From: Prosapia bicincta
Taxonomy: Eukaryota; Arthropoda; Insecta; Hemiptera; Cercopidae
Assembly: GCA_036971475.1 (NCBI GenBank)
Contig: JBAIZL010000001.1
Coordinates: 103,131,850-103,195,849 of the forward strand
Length of the DNA: 64,000 nt
Reading direction: 5' to 3'
How positions within the stretch are numbered: the first letter of the stretch is position 1; every line of letters begins with the position of its first letter. Below, in pieces: positions 27,105-40,147 of the stretch. Below the pieces are notes generated by a model. That model worked only from the letters and a program-made list of their open reading frames with translations. It searched no databases and was not told the DNA's origin. The position numbers and the translations under genes were made by a program.

Positions 27105-28755
27105 TCTCCTTGACCTTTAGAGAAGGGTCACATTTCTCCTTGACTTGAAACTAAAACCACCTCTTCCAGTAACAGAATGGTTTTACCTGAAAAGCCAAAA
27201 CTTAATGACCATCATTTTACTACCCAAACAAAGAATATCCTGTTGGTCTATAGGAAGGAAGGGTTGACTATAAAAAATCTACAGGAAAACCAAAACTATT
27301 TCTCAGCAAAGTTATTACTTCTTGGTACTATTGCCCTTATAATACTGGGTTTACCCTTATCATACTTGAAATAATATTTTTATTTAACTTTGGAACAGAA
27401 ACTTTTGGTTCAAAATTATGATAGCCAATGACATAATAACTATGATATTAGCATTTGCATGCCAGGAGACTCTAATAAGCCCAAACATATAAATACGTAA
27501 AAAGGATCATTTATATTATGAGAGTATGTTAACAGTTGTAGTAGTTTGTGATATAGAAACCATACAGTATACAATTCTTATAGGAACTATTGACGACAAA
27601 GAGGTATATATTTAAATTATTTATATTGAACTAGTTGAGAAATAACAATAAAATATTAATAATAAAACCGTAATGGTGTATAGTAACGAGAACAAAATGA
27701 TGTACATGGAATAAAGAAATATTAATATAGAGATTTTATTTTATAATTAGTGATTTCTAGAAAAATTCTTGTCCTGAACATCAAAGAATCCCTGTAGAGC
27801 TAAAATCAATACAACACACAAATGATTCCACTCTAACCTTTACTTGCTTGGATTTAATTGTGTTTGTTTCAATGTAAACTAAAACCATCTCCGACATGTT
27901 TCAGTTAACTTCTAATGTCCTATCTCTGACAATCCGAATTAACTGTATCACATGCAGCGTTTAGCTAGCTTTGGAACTAAAATGGTTTTAATAAAATTGG
28001 GATTAAATCAAAGGACATGATCGCCTTTTAAGCTGAAGCTTTTAATACTGATTTGCATTTTTATTGATGTTTGTGTCCCAGTCAGATTAAATTACTTGTG
28101 TTGACTCTCAAAAGAACAAGTGATTTCTGACCTATTTGTATTCATTAAATAAAACAATACAGGGCGTCTTTAAAACAATAATTAGATTTAATTTCTACAG
28201 GAATCTTTCATTTTATGTTTAAATAATACTGAAAATGTTTCTATGTTAACCTAATTTAAGCATATGCGTTGTCTCTATAACAATACAAAAATAATAATGA
28301 AAACACATGCTCTTGAATCTTCTATGTTTCACTGCACTATATATTGGTAGGCTAACCTCTTTTCATACATTTGTTTTAATTAAAAACTAACAATTGTAGT
28401 GTTTTTAAAGAGTTTTTTATGGCTTTAAAGTCTTCTTCAACTCGCATTTATTTTAATTGATCATTTTTATTGACTCCTTCATTATGAGACTTTTGTTTAC
28501 AAATACCTATTATTATATTAACACAATTATTAAACTATTTATTTATCCTGTCTTTGATCTTTCTATAAAAGTTATCTAAGCAGAACAATAACCACTTTCA
28601 AATATAGCAACATCTATATAAAATAACACATTATATTTTCTAGCACAGTTGTGTCGTTAAATCTTGGTAACGATACTCTCTTTTACTCATGGTTGTTAAT
28701 AAATCATTCGAATTTTGTATCATTCGAATCATTTGGAGTTTTTATAATTGTTGAT
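27105..28755. repeat. Dispersed repeat block A, copy 1
   Basis: Homologous, same orientation, to 32500-33816. Anchors: GACCTTTAGAGAA (27111/32510), ACACACAAATGATTCCACT (27815/32835), AAAACCATCTCCGACATGTT (27880/32889), CTAGCACAGTT near the end. Non-coding. Copy 1 has about 300 bp extra at 27390-27770. Probably an unclassified transposon or segmental duplication. Confidence 0.85.
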
Positions 28756-28759
28756 ACCC

Positions 28760-31476
28760 AACGTGTATTCCACAAGGAAGGAATTTAAATGACGTCGATG
28801 TCTGACGGTTCGACATCCGGAGAGTATCCAGGTGGTGTACAACCGCTGGTATTGTTTTTTAACATCTTATCGCCGAACTTGTTCCAAGTTTTCTTTCCTT
28901 ATTGTAATTACCAGTGAGAAAAAATGACGAGAAAACTTCACTCCAAAACAACAGGAATCCACTGGTCTGGGGTAAGCATAATATTTTTAACAAAGGTTGA
29001 ATATTTTCAACACATGCATTTTTCACAAATAATCCATGATATTCTCAAATACATTTTTTAATAATTATTTGTTAATGTAAGTCAAAGAGATGGTCATTGA
29101 AGATACCTTCAGGATAGAAACTGACCGAAACAGGATCCTCCTAGCTGAAGGTATCTATAAAAACTTATACATATATTTTTTACTAATAATATCTTTTTTT
29201 ATGTATTTTGTGCTGTTAAGTAAAGAGGGTTTAGGTAATTTGTAGAATAATAATATTTTACCTAGTGACGTATTCCAACTTGTTTTTTCGCATTATTTAA
29301 ACTTATGTATTTGACACTTCTATTAATAAATTCCTCTTTTAAAGGTTTGAAGCGATATAGTTTATGAGCAATATTTAAAAACAACGTTTTATTTAAAACA
29401 ATATAAAGTATACAGAAATGAAAAATTAATATAAGAAAATTTTGAAATGGTTAAATCTTATACTTTCTCTTACATAATTTTATTACCACGCTTTATCAAT
29501 GGATTGGGAGTTTTGATACCGTTTCTAAGACTTAAATCCAACTTTTTTAAGTTCCAAACATTTAATTAAAATAATTTTTTATATACATTTCTTGTAAACG
29601 TGCATATTTGATTTTCATATTAACAGCAAGTATGTAAACAATTGTCACTTACATCAAACTTTGTATTTTGCACAATGTTTCGTGACCTCTACCCCCCGGG
29701 TATATCTTATACTCAAACATTATCACGAATAAAGGTGATTTATAGACTCGTGCAATTACAGGTTGTTCTGACTGATGTTACAGCAGCCATGCTGTATAGC
29801 TATATATTTACTCAGGGAATAAACTGCCACTGCACATGCACATCGCATTAGCTTTTATAGAAACCATAACTGGCTCCCGGTAATAGATAGAAACTTTTAC
29901 TTTAATTAAGTAATTAAGTACTTGTAAATTCTGTAAGAGACACATCAGTGTGTATATTGTAATTAAATTAAAATAAAGACATAGAAGAAAGAAAGAATGA
30001 TTCGCCAGATCTATACAAATTAAACGCTGCATTATTGACGGCATCAGCGATTGAGATGTTTCAAGACAAAAATAGTTAGACTATAGGTATTTAATTATCA
30101 AAGAATACGTGGAAGATATATTATTGATCTCTGTAAAGCTGTATAAAAAGCGAAATGAGGTGAATGAACACGTATTCAATAAAACAAAACAAGTTACTTG
30201 TAAAGAGTGTTTATATTTAATTTTTATTTTAGGGAAACTATTCCAATGTGAAATCAATTAAATTTAACGAAGTACAGTTTGATGTCATCCGAATGCAAAC
30301 CTGTAATACTTATTATATAAGATTTAATGATACAAAATCTACACATTGTTTGACGTTCTTTGAATATTATAAAACTTGTATTGCCTATAAAACATATCTT
30401 ATTAGATCAGCTATTATTTTCCCTTGCATATTTCATTAAAGTACATATAATAACTAGCGGTTGCCCTTTGCGACTTTTGTCTATACTATTTATACCACAA
30501 TAATAAACTAGCCCTTAGCTTTGCGTCCTCTTCAGTCTTCTCACTGTTTGATGGTTATCAAGCTGATGCGTTATAGAATTCATTATTCGAATAAAGGTGA
30601 AGTCTCTCTTATGACTTTGGGTCATTCTTCCTTTTAGTCTTTTTCTAAAACATTATGATTTTGATGAATATATATTTTTTTGATATACAACGGCCTGTAC
30701 CCATATTCTTTATTACCTTTTTCTGGAACGTCTAAAGAATGTAGGATACATTCGATACTATTGCCCATTCCATAGTTGATTGCAATGTAGCCATTGTGGT
30801 TTTAAATTCTGTTCCCGGAATTAATAATTTCGAAGCGAAATGAGGTGGAGAAATACGTTTCAACTAAAAAAAGGCAAGTTATTTGTAAAGAGTGTTAATT
30901 TAATTTGTATTTTAGGGAAAATATTTCAATTTGAAATCAATTAAATTCAACGAAGTATAGTTCGATGTCATCCGAATGCAAGCCTTATACTTATTATGTA
31001 TAAGATTTAATGATACAAAACCATTGAATATTACAACAAATTTATATAAATTTATAATAAAACATATCTTATTAGATCAGCTATTATTTTCCCTTACATA
31101 ATTCATCCAAGCACATATAATAACTAGCGGTTGCCCTTTGCCACTTTTGTCTACACAGCGTTTTAATCTTTGTCTATACTATTTATACCACGATACTAAA
31201 TTAGCCCTTAGCGTTGTGTCCTTTTCAGTCTTCTCACTGTCTGATGGTTATCAAACTGGTGCGTTATAGAATTCATTATTTGAATGGAGGTGAAGTCTCT
31301 CTTCATGCCCTTGGGTCATACTTCCTTATTTCTTGTAAAACTTCAAGATCCTGTTAAAAAAAAATTTATTTTCCATATACAAAGGACAATACTCATATTT
31401 CTTATCACCTTTTTCTGTAAAGCCTTGAGAATTCCTACATTCAATACTTTTGCACATCCCATAGTTGTTTCTCATT

Positions 31477-31480
<4 letters not shown>
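28760..31480. repeat. Dispersed repeat block B, copy 1
   Basis: Homologous to 59490-61560. Inside it, 30150-30834 and 30835-31480 are tandem copies (GCGAAATGAGGTG at 30159 and 30835; GAATGCAA near 30290 and 30974). A stretch at 29705-29851 is nearly identical to 60415-60561 although its flanks diverge more. Short ORFs are shared (29642-29851, 30248-30439) but lack domains. An 11-bp inverted repeat GATACCTTCAG/CTGAAGGTATC lies at 29102-29112/29145-29155. Confidence 0.85.

Positions 31481-31508
<28 letters not shown>
31481..31508. repeat. (GA)n microsatellite
   Basis: Fourteen AG dinucleotides. Confidence 0.95.
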
Positions 31509-31511
<3 letters not shown>

Positions 31512-32206
31512 TGTTCGTTTATTGTACTGACCTGTAAGAAGGTTTAATTGTGATGTTTTTTTTTTCTAAAGAAGTAAAGCAATAAGTGTTAGATATTCAA
31601 TTAAAAAATTTTGTTTACTTTTCATACCTCGAAAAATCTTTAATTTGAATATATTGTATTACTTTGGCTGCACTTATTCCATCGAACATGGTCACATGTT
31701 TATTATACAACCACTTGTATGTTTGATGATATTACCCACTTGTAGTACTCTCAGCAATGAAATACAACAATGGAGGTAAAAATTTCTCCAATAAGGTGAA
31801 ACGTAATAACCATGCACTCGGGAGCCATTAGTTGTTCTTGAGATCCATTTTATTACTCAACAAACTCTCAGCTAACGCGGATCCAAGATTACAGCACTTA
31901 ATCAACTATTCCCTCCCATGTTTCTTGTGGAATTTAATTTACGGTAATATTACCACACAACAAACTTAGGCTAGAACAAACTTTCGATAACTTTTGTCGA
32001 AAGAATTATTTAGTTAGAATACTTCAGTATTTTAATTGAATCTTCTCAATTATTAAATACTAAATATTCGGTAAGAATATTTGTTCCAATACAGAAGCAT
32101 TTGAGGGAAAAAGAGTTTATTTAAATTACCAGATGTGTAAATTACCAGTGAAAAGGAGTTTCGACGACAACAAAATGGGGCAAAAAAAATTTATACAAAT
32201 CTTTGA
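31509..32206. other. Spacer, no gene seen
   Basis: AT-rich, no coding potential or recognisable repeat between block B and the tRNA-like sequence. Confidence 0.5.
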
Positions 32207-32275
32207 GAAGTTGGCTCAGTGACAAATCGATAGACTTCGAATACGAAGAAACTCAGTTCGAATCGGACCTAGACT
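32207..32275 (+). repeat. tRNA-like sequence, probable SINE head
   Basis: A box-like TGGCTCAGTGAC at 32212-32223 and B box-like AGTTCGAATCG at about 32254-32264, 30 bp apart. Between them GACTTCGAATACGAAG could form an anticodon-arm-like structure. Acceptor pairing is poor, and an A-rich run precedes it, so a decayed tRNA-derived SINE is likelier than a working tRNA gene. Confidence 0.55.
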
Positions 32276-32499
32276 TCAAATTTTTATAATTTAATTATAG
32301 AATAATTGTTTGAAGAAAACTGTATTCTGTATTAACATCGATTCTCATCCTCTATAGGTTAAATTAAAGGTATTTGAACTTATTATTCGAATATTAATCT
32401 TATATTATTTGAATATTAAAAATTCAAGATATATATCAGGAAAGTGCGAGGTAAAAGAAGGAACTGTAAGACGGCAGTTTGGTAGAACATAGAATCCCT

Positions 32500-33816
32500 T
32501 TGTGATTGACCTTTAGAGAAAAGATTCCTTTTTTTTAACCTGAATGGAATACCACGACCTCCAATACTAGAATGCTGTTAAGTGGAAAATTAAATCTGAA
32601 ATACAATATTTTTTCTTTCCCAAGCATAAGGCATCCGGTCGACCTATAAATTAAAAAAAGCTGATCATATAAAAATCTATAAGAAGTACCAAAATTATTT
32701 CTCAGATATGCATATATTAAACACCCTTACCAAACTTTTACTCCCCATACTTATACATATATATTACCCATACTCATAATAATATATGGACATAAAATAT
32801 TCTCTGTAGAAATAAAATCAATGCAACACACAAATGATTCCACTTTAACTTTTGCAGCGATTTAATTGTGTTGGTTTCAATCTAAACTAAAACCATCTCC
32901 GACATGTTTTAGTTACTTTGTGATGTTCTAACTGTGACATTATGCAGGACACCTCAAACCAAATCTACTGTATCACATGTAGCATTTAGCTAACTTTGAA
33001 ACTGAAATAGTTTTAATAAAGATAGGATTAAATCAAAGGACGTGATAGCCTTTTAAGTTGAAGCTTTTATTACTGATTTGCATCTTTATTAATGTCGGTG
33101 TCCCAACCAGATTCAAATTACTTGTGTTGGCCTTCAAAAGAACACGTAACATCTGACCTATTTGTAATTAAAAAAACACAATAAAAATATCCACCTCTTT
33201 TGTCTATGTTTCACTTTAAAAAAGTAATTAGAGCAAATTTCGACAGCAACCTTTCATTTTATATTTAAATAATTCTGAAATTATTTCTGTTAGCCGAATT
33301 TAAGTATATCTGTTGCCTATATAAAAGAAACAATGAAACCACAATCTGTTGAGTCTTCTACGTGTCACTGAACTACATAATGGTAGATTAACCTCATTTC
33401 ATATATTTGTTTTCATTTAAAAAGTAACCATTGTAGTGTTTTCCTAAGAATTTGCTTTGGCTTTTAAAGTCTTCTTCAACACGCTCTTTTTTAATTGATT
33501 ATTATTTTGACTCTCTCATCACGAGATCTTTTGTTTACATATATCTATTAATAAATTCACACAATTATTAAACTATCCATTTATCCTGTATTGGAGCTTT
33601 CTATTTAAGATATCTAAACAGAACATTAACCACTTTCAAATATAAACCGAGTGAACTATATACTTTTACCATTCAAAAACCTTTAGCCACAACTATATAA
33701 AATAAAATATTATATTTTCTAGCACAGTTAGCATCGTTAAAAGGTTACAACACAAGTCAAATAGTTCACTCGTGTTAGATAATAAAATATTCGAATGTTT
33801 TTTATAGTTGTTGATA
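32500..33816. repeat. Dispersed repeat block A, copy 2
   Basis: Second copy of 27105-28755; see anchors there. It lacks about 300 bp of copy 1 and is moderately diverged. Confidence 0.85.
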
Positions 33817-34543
33817 ATTTTATTAAGCTAAAGATATTTTATTCCTCCCTCCATCTAAACAGAAATACACTCTATTATTTCTTTCTCAATAATATTAAAA
33901 CACAGTATATTTTGAGTAGAATATCACGTAATATAAACAAAAGCATTGTTGTCTTGAGCAATAAAGTACGTAGAAAGATATTACACAAGTATTTTTCTTG
34001 TCATTGTGGATTTACGTTTTATTGTTTAAAGTTGGTTTCATTTAATTGGTTTGTTTTTTCACAAAAGGATTAGGAATATAAAGCATATCATTATATCTAA
34101 CCCTATAAGCAAATAAATCTTGTATAATGTACACCTAGGTAGGTAATCCATTTCTCACATTCTACTTTCATAAAATTAGAAGCTACAGTTACCAGAAAAA
34201 TGTGAGGTACTTTATCTTCTCTACTAAAACGCAAAACCAAAAGATACATTTCTTTTCGTTGTAAACTGAAGATAAATCACTATTACGGGTAAAAAAGGCT
34301 GTTCCACAAAGACATAATATAGGTTTATGTAATTTGATGTATCAAATTGTATGAATTGTACATATAGGCCTTTAGAATATTTTTCTCAGAGAAAGTGAAG
34401 AAAATATTTTATTTCTAAATTACTTCAAAGGGCGCCCGTTAGCGAAATTAAATTTCTTTTCCCAATTTAACATCCAACATAATGTAGATACCGTAATGTA
34501 AAATACCGTTTTCACATATTTCATAAATCCCCCAACTTACAAA

Positions 34544-34546
<3 letters not shown>
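33817..34546. other. Spacer, no gene seen
   Basis: AT-rich; the open frame at 33795-34073 has no recognisable features. Confidence 0.5.
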
Positions 34547-34797
<251 letters not shown>

Positions 34798-34894
34798 GGT
34801 TTTTATGAGGACCTCGGTGTGCCGGAGTTAAAGACTATCCGGCTAACCGAGGACTCCATAATTTTCCGAAACCGTCTAATGAGGTCTCGCCTAA

Positions 34895-37257
34895 TTATAC
34901 CTAAAAAAATTGAATAGTTCGACAATAAATTATGGTGATGTGTTATGTTTTAAATTCTGAATCAAATGGTATAAGTTTTTTATTTCGGAAATGAATTTTA
35001 AAAATTTGATTTTTTTGCACGCTAGCGAGGTCTTGCTGTTTTAGAACCTACTACTGGGGTCTCAGCTCCACTATATTTTGTGAAATGTGTTATTATAATA
35101 CAATACAAAATTTTAAAAAAAATAGATATTGTAATTATATTAGCCTATAAGTCGGGTTTCAATAAATTATGAATCTTGGCTAAAGTTTTTTCACTTTTAA
35201 AATTCGTAATTCTTATTGGAATATAAATTCAAGTATTCTATTTGTTTTTACTGATAATTTAAATTTACAGTATTTTGAAATTGTAAAATAGTAGGCCTAT
35301 ACATTAAATTTTACAACTAGATGTATGATTTTGCTCTAGATGTAAAATTTTAGAATGATTAAAGGGCTATTTTTAATACAGTAAAAAATGTTTGAAATAT
35401 TTTGCAGTTTTTTATGGTATATAAGAGATTTAATAAAAAAATCTATAAATTCTAATGTTTGTACAATTTAAATAAAACCTCTGTTGACCGGATAATGAAC
35501 CGCCTAAGACCTCGGTTGTATGTTAAGAAAATGTCGATTCCTCGCTAGGCCGTTACTGTACCGCACCAATTTCAGGTATATGAAACACATTTAAAAAATT
35601 TAAGACGTTACAATATTAAAATAATGTCTCACAGCATCATTTTCAGAGCTATCTTATATACTCCATTAGCTCTAGTATGTATTATGTTCTGGTAATATAT
35701 TTGTAATGGCATTTATTTAAAACGTATTAACAAGCAAAATTTGTTTTATATTTGTTTAATTTTGTCGATTGTTGTTAATTAAAAAATTAGACCACGGTTA
35801 GTTTGTTCAGTTGATCTAGGAATTAAGAGTTAATGTTGAAAACAGGATTCCTAAATGCTCGCGATATCTTGTACTTTTAATGCCGAATATGGAGGTTTAT
35901 ACATGTATACCAATGGGCCCTGACGAAATGACAATAACCGGTTACAGTTACAGATGACTTTTTTCACAAAATAACAATCCGTTCTAGGTGTCTAAACAAT
36001 TTCCTGGGATATATCCGCATATTACAAGATCATTTTTCTTATAAACATAGGCTACTGTTACCTATTTTCTTTTGATTTCATACAAGTCGTCCTAGTATTA
36101 TTCATTACAACCCTATAATATTATAGCACTTTATGAACAAGGTGGTTATTTAATCAAAATGGTTTTGGAAACTCACTGTTCACTAAAAAATTTACTTTAT
36201 ATTCACATGAATTGTTAGTTCACTTGTTAGACACGGCACAGGACGGCACATTTTCACAATTAACTCTTTCCAACTAACCTGATCTTGTTAACATTCTCAA
36301 CCCCTACTAAAGATATTTTTGGCTAACGGAGAGACAGATGTTCAACCCTACCATAATCTTAGCCTGGATTCTCTCTCTCTTGTCAAGTACAAGAAACCAC
36401 CCTGTCTTATACATCAAAAATTAGTTGAGCAAATATATTCAAGGCCTTATTTCTCGTTATAACTTAAACCTATTATTCTAAATTCCAATTATGTAATTTT
36501 AACGTCTATCACTATGCGGATGTTTTTTTTTTAATGGCTATGGTCGACACTTCACTAGATTACAAAACAAATATTTCATTTAGAGCTCCAAATTTTAAAC
36601 ATGTATTTTAGTATTTCTTTACTTTCATATAGTCTTAAATAAATTATATAGACTACTTGTAAACTTTGCTAGTACAAGTTTTATAACGATTGAATCCTGA
36701 ATACTCAATATTTCAATGCTGGAATATTAAGCTCTTATTTCAGAGTTTATAAAATCAACAAAAATAAGTTTTATTGTTGAAAGTCATAGACGTATTGCAG
36801 TATTTAATTTGATTAATACATGTATTGCATATTCTTCATAATAAAACAACATTTCTCCCGCATAGCGTAAAGTTTAACTACCAGTTCTCATTATGCATCT
36901 AAATTTCAAATTTCATTAGAAATTTGGTTAAGAGTTGAACTAAATACCACTTAATCGATTATATAAAATGATTTTTATTTTGTACAGAATAAATTTCTTT
37001 TATTTTATAAAGAAGGAAGAAAATTTATTTGATGCTACTAATTAGATGAATTAGAAAATACTGGAAAAAAACTATTAAAAATGCTATATGAATTATTTTA
37101 GGCTGTTAAAATTAATGATCAAAAATATTTATCCGCTTGATTATAAGAAACCTATTAATAATCAATAACCGTGTTAAACATATTAATACAATACTAAAAT
37201 ACATGATTACCACTGTAAATGTAATTTTATGTCAAATGCGAGTTTTATTATTTTTTA
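34895..37257. repeat. Dispersed repeat block C, copy 1 (truncated by LINE)
   Basis: Homologous to 46105-49105 and 49945-51930. Anchors: TTTAAATTCTGAATC (34950/46142), TAGAACCTACTACTG (35042/46235), TGACCGGATAATGAAC (35486/47089), ATGCCGAATATGGAGGT (35880/47707), TTTATTTTGTACAGA (36976/48796). Non-coding. It ends abruptly at 37257 against the Jockey ORF2 remnant, at the point matching about 48868 in copy 2. Confidence 0.88.
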
Positions 37258-40147
37258 AATAATTTCACTGTGTTGTTGAGATTTATAAATGGATAAAAAT
37301 TCCTGGTGGTAGACTACAACAGGAGTATCGTGTTTTATATAACTGGACAATGAGAAATCAAAGCGGGGCGTTTTTATTTTAAATGGAGGTAGATAGCACA
37401 TTTGTCGTTCAAACATAGTTGGAAGTTGCAACTCAAGGTCATCCAATATTCTTATCGTTCGTATGCCAAATGGAGCGGTCGAACGTTGACGTGTATTGTA
37501 CACTTGATTTAGCGTATTATTAAAGACTCTTTCAAATGCCGGGTGGTTGGGTTTGCTTCGAAGTACAGAAACGTAAGATATTTGTAGCATCTGACGTCGT
37601 CTAGAAAGGGCAGGTTCCCCAGCTTCGACAAGAAGACTAGGGATTGGGCTAGTTCTAAATGCACCAGTAGTCAGTCTAAGTCCAGAGTGGTGGATGGTAT
37701 CAAGAGTTTTCAAAACTGTAGGTCGTGCAGATGAGTAGACTTGACAACCATAATCTATGCGCGATCTAACGACTATAGCGATAAAATCGAAGCATACTAG
37801 TTCTGTCTGCTCCCCAATTCGTACCACTAAGGACTCTTAACATATCCAATTTCTTGCTGCATCTCACCTTCAAATCACGAACATGTGGACTCCATGAGAG
37901 TCTTTTATCAAATAAAAGACCCAAAAATCGAACACCATCCGTGGTTTGAAGCTGAACCCCGTCAAGATAAAGGATCGGCTCCTGGTGTTGCCTACGACGA
38001 CTAAATGCAACACATTGGGTCTTCGAAGCAGAGAATTTGAAACCTGTAGATTTAGACCATTCCTCTAACCTGTATATTGCTAACTGCAAAGATCTTTCCG
38101 CAGTTGCCATACTACGAGCAGGCACATATATACAAAAGTCATCCACAAAAAGGGAACAGTGTACCGGAGATCGTATATTACTGGTGATACTATTTATTGC
38201 AACGGCAAACAGCGTGACGCTCAGCACGCTGCCCTGCGGTACACCATTCTCCTGTGTATAGCTGTTTGAATACGTGCCTCCAAGTCGAACGCGGAAAGAT
38301 CTGTTTGAAAGAAAGTTAGCGATGAATGCTAGGATATTCCCTTGTATACTCCATGATTTCAGAGTGTTCAGAATTCCTCTTTTCCATGCCATATCATATG
38401 CCTTTTCAAGCTCAAAGAAAATCGCAACGAGCGTTTGACGCAAGAGAAAGGCATCTTGAATAGCGGATTCTAACAAAACCAATTGGTCAACTGATGAGCG
38501 TCCTAGTCTGAAACCACATTGTTCGTTGCTGAGAAGGTTGTTGGTTTCTAGGTACCAGACAAGACGGCGGTTGGCCATCTTCTCCAGTAGTTTGCACAAG
38601 ACGCTTGTAAGTGATATAGGCCTGTAACTACTGGGGTTGGTTTTGTCCTTACCTGGCTTCAAAAGAGGAATTACAGTCGAGTTTAACCATGCATCGGGGA
38701 AAGAGCGCTCCTCGAATAAACGATTGTATACTCGAAGGAGGACAAGTTTCGCCGATGATGGTAAATGTTTTAGCATGGAGTACACAATAGAATCAGGACC
38801 TGGTGCAGAATCCTTCGTTGACGCAAGAGCTGACTCCAATTCCCCTATAGAGAAAGGAGAGTCCTCAGACGACCCAACAGTAAACGGTATTGCTTCTTCC
38901 TTCAGTTTATAAATCTGGAATAATCTATTATAGGCTGTAGTAGCAGAAAAGTTAGAAAAAGATGTTCCAAGTACATTAGCAATGTCATCACTGTTTGTGA
39001 TTAATCTCCCATCTGGTTGCTTCAGCGCAATGGCTGGCAACGGAATGGAAGTACCACGAACTGATCTTAGTTTCCTCCACACTGTGGAGGACGGAGTTGT
39101 TCGTCTAATTGTGCTAATGTACTGTTCCCAAGAGTTCTTTCTACTCAGCCTAAATATCCTCCGTGCTTTCGCACGGAGTATTTTATATTCCTGAAGGTTT
39201 CCATTTGTTGGGTGTCGTTTAAATCTCCTAAGAGCTCTTCGTCGTAAACGGAGGATTTCTGTGCATTCATCGTTCCACCACGGCACAGGCGGTCGGCGTG
39301 GATGCGCAGAGGTTTTCGGAATGGTCTTTTCAGCGGCATTTAAAATTGCTTTTGTAAAATTTTCTATATTTTCATCAATGGGTGTCAGATAATCCATGTC
39401 AAGTGATACAAGGTAATTCGAGTAGGAGTCCCAGTTGGCTTTTCGCGAAATCCAACTGGAATTTCGAACATAACAGGTTTGGGAGTCACATAAACTGATC
39501 TTAATAGGCACATGGTCGCTTCCATACAAATCATTGAGTACCGACCATGTGCATCTAGTAGCTAATTGAGGGCTGCAAATCGATAGATCAACAGCTGTCC
39601 ATCCACCAGTAGATGCTGCTAAATGAGTAGGAGAACCGTCATTTAGCAGACATAAGTCTAGTTCCGTTCTTACACTTTCAACAATATCACCTCGAGAGTT
39701 CCTAGTCGGAGATCCCCAAGACGAATGGTGGGCATTAAAATCCCCTACCAATAAGAACGGAGTTGGTAACTGGCTTATCAAATTTACTAAATCACTGTGA
39801 TGCAGGTTTTCTTGTGGTGGCAAGTAGACACAACACACAGTGATTTTATACGGGACAGCTGTTTGAACGGCTACTGCTTGTAAAGGAGTTATTAAGTTTA
39901 GAGAAACAGCATCGATACAGTCACGGGCTAGGATGGCTACGCCACCTCTAGCTCGATCTTCTGTAACGAAGTCCGATCTAAAAACTGAATACTCCCTTAA
40001 ATGGAAATTATGCGATTCGTGGAGATGTGTCTCCTGTAGACATACAAACATTGGGTACACATCTCGCACGAGTACTTTAAGTTCTTCTATGTGACTCCTA
40101 ACACCGTTGACGTTCCATTGTATCACTGACTTGTTAATTGCAGACAT
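37255..40147 (-). pseudogene. Jockey-type ORF2: AP endonuclease and reverse transcriptase
   Basis: Starts at ATG 40147, three bases past the ORF1 stop. Residues 1-230 form an AP endonuclease (IQWNVNGVRSH, CLQETHL, VGDFNAHHSSWGS, SDHVPIKI). The RT follows: LLKPGKDKTNPSSYRPISL, EQCGFRLGRSSVDQLV, VPQGSVLSVTLF, FVDDFCIY. In motif A the catalytic Asp is replaced by Glu (IFFELEKAYDM), and motif C is FVDD. The frame breaks near 37770-37830 and a second frame continues (RSRIDYGCQVYSS, RQRSTAPFGIR, PRFDFSLS) to 37255. Endonuclease motifs are intact, but the RT is probably inactive. RNase H is missing. Confidence 0.93.

Noticed and set aside
26865..27374. Two short plus-strand ORFs
   Set aside because: No domains; the second overlaps repeat block A, whose other copy has stops there.
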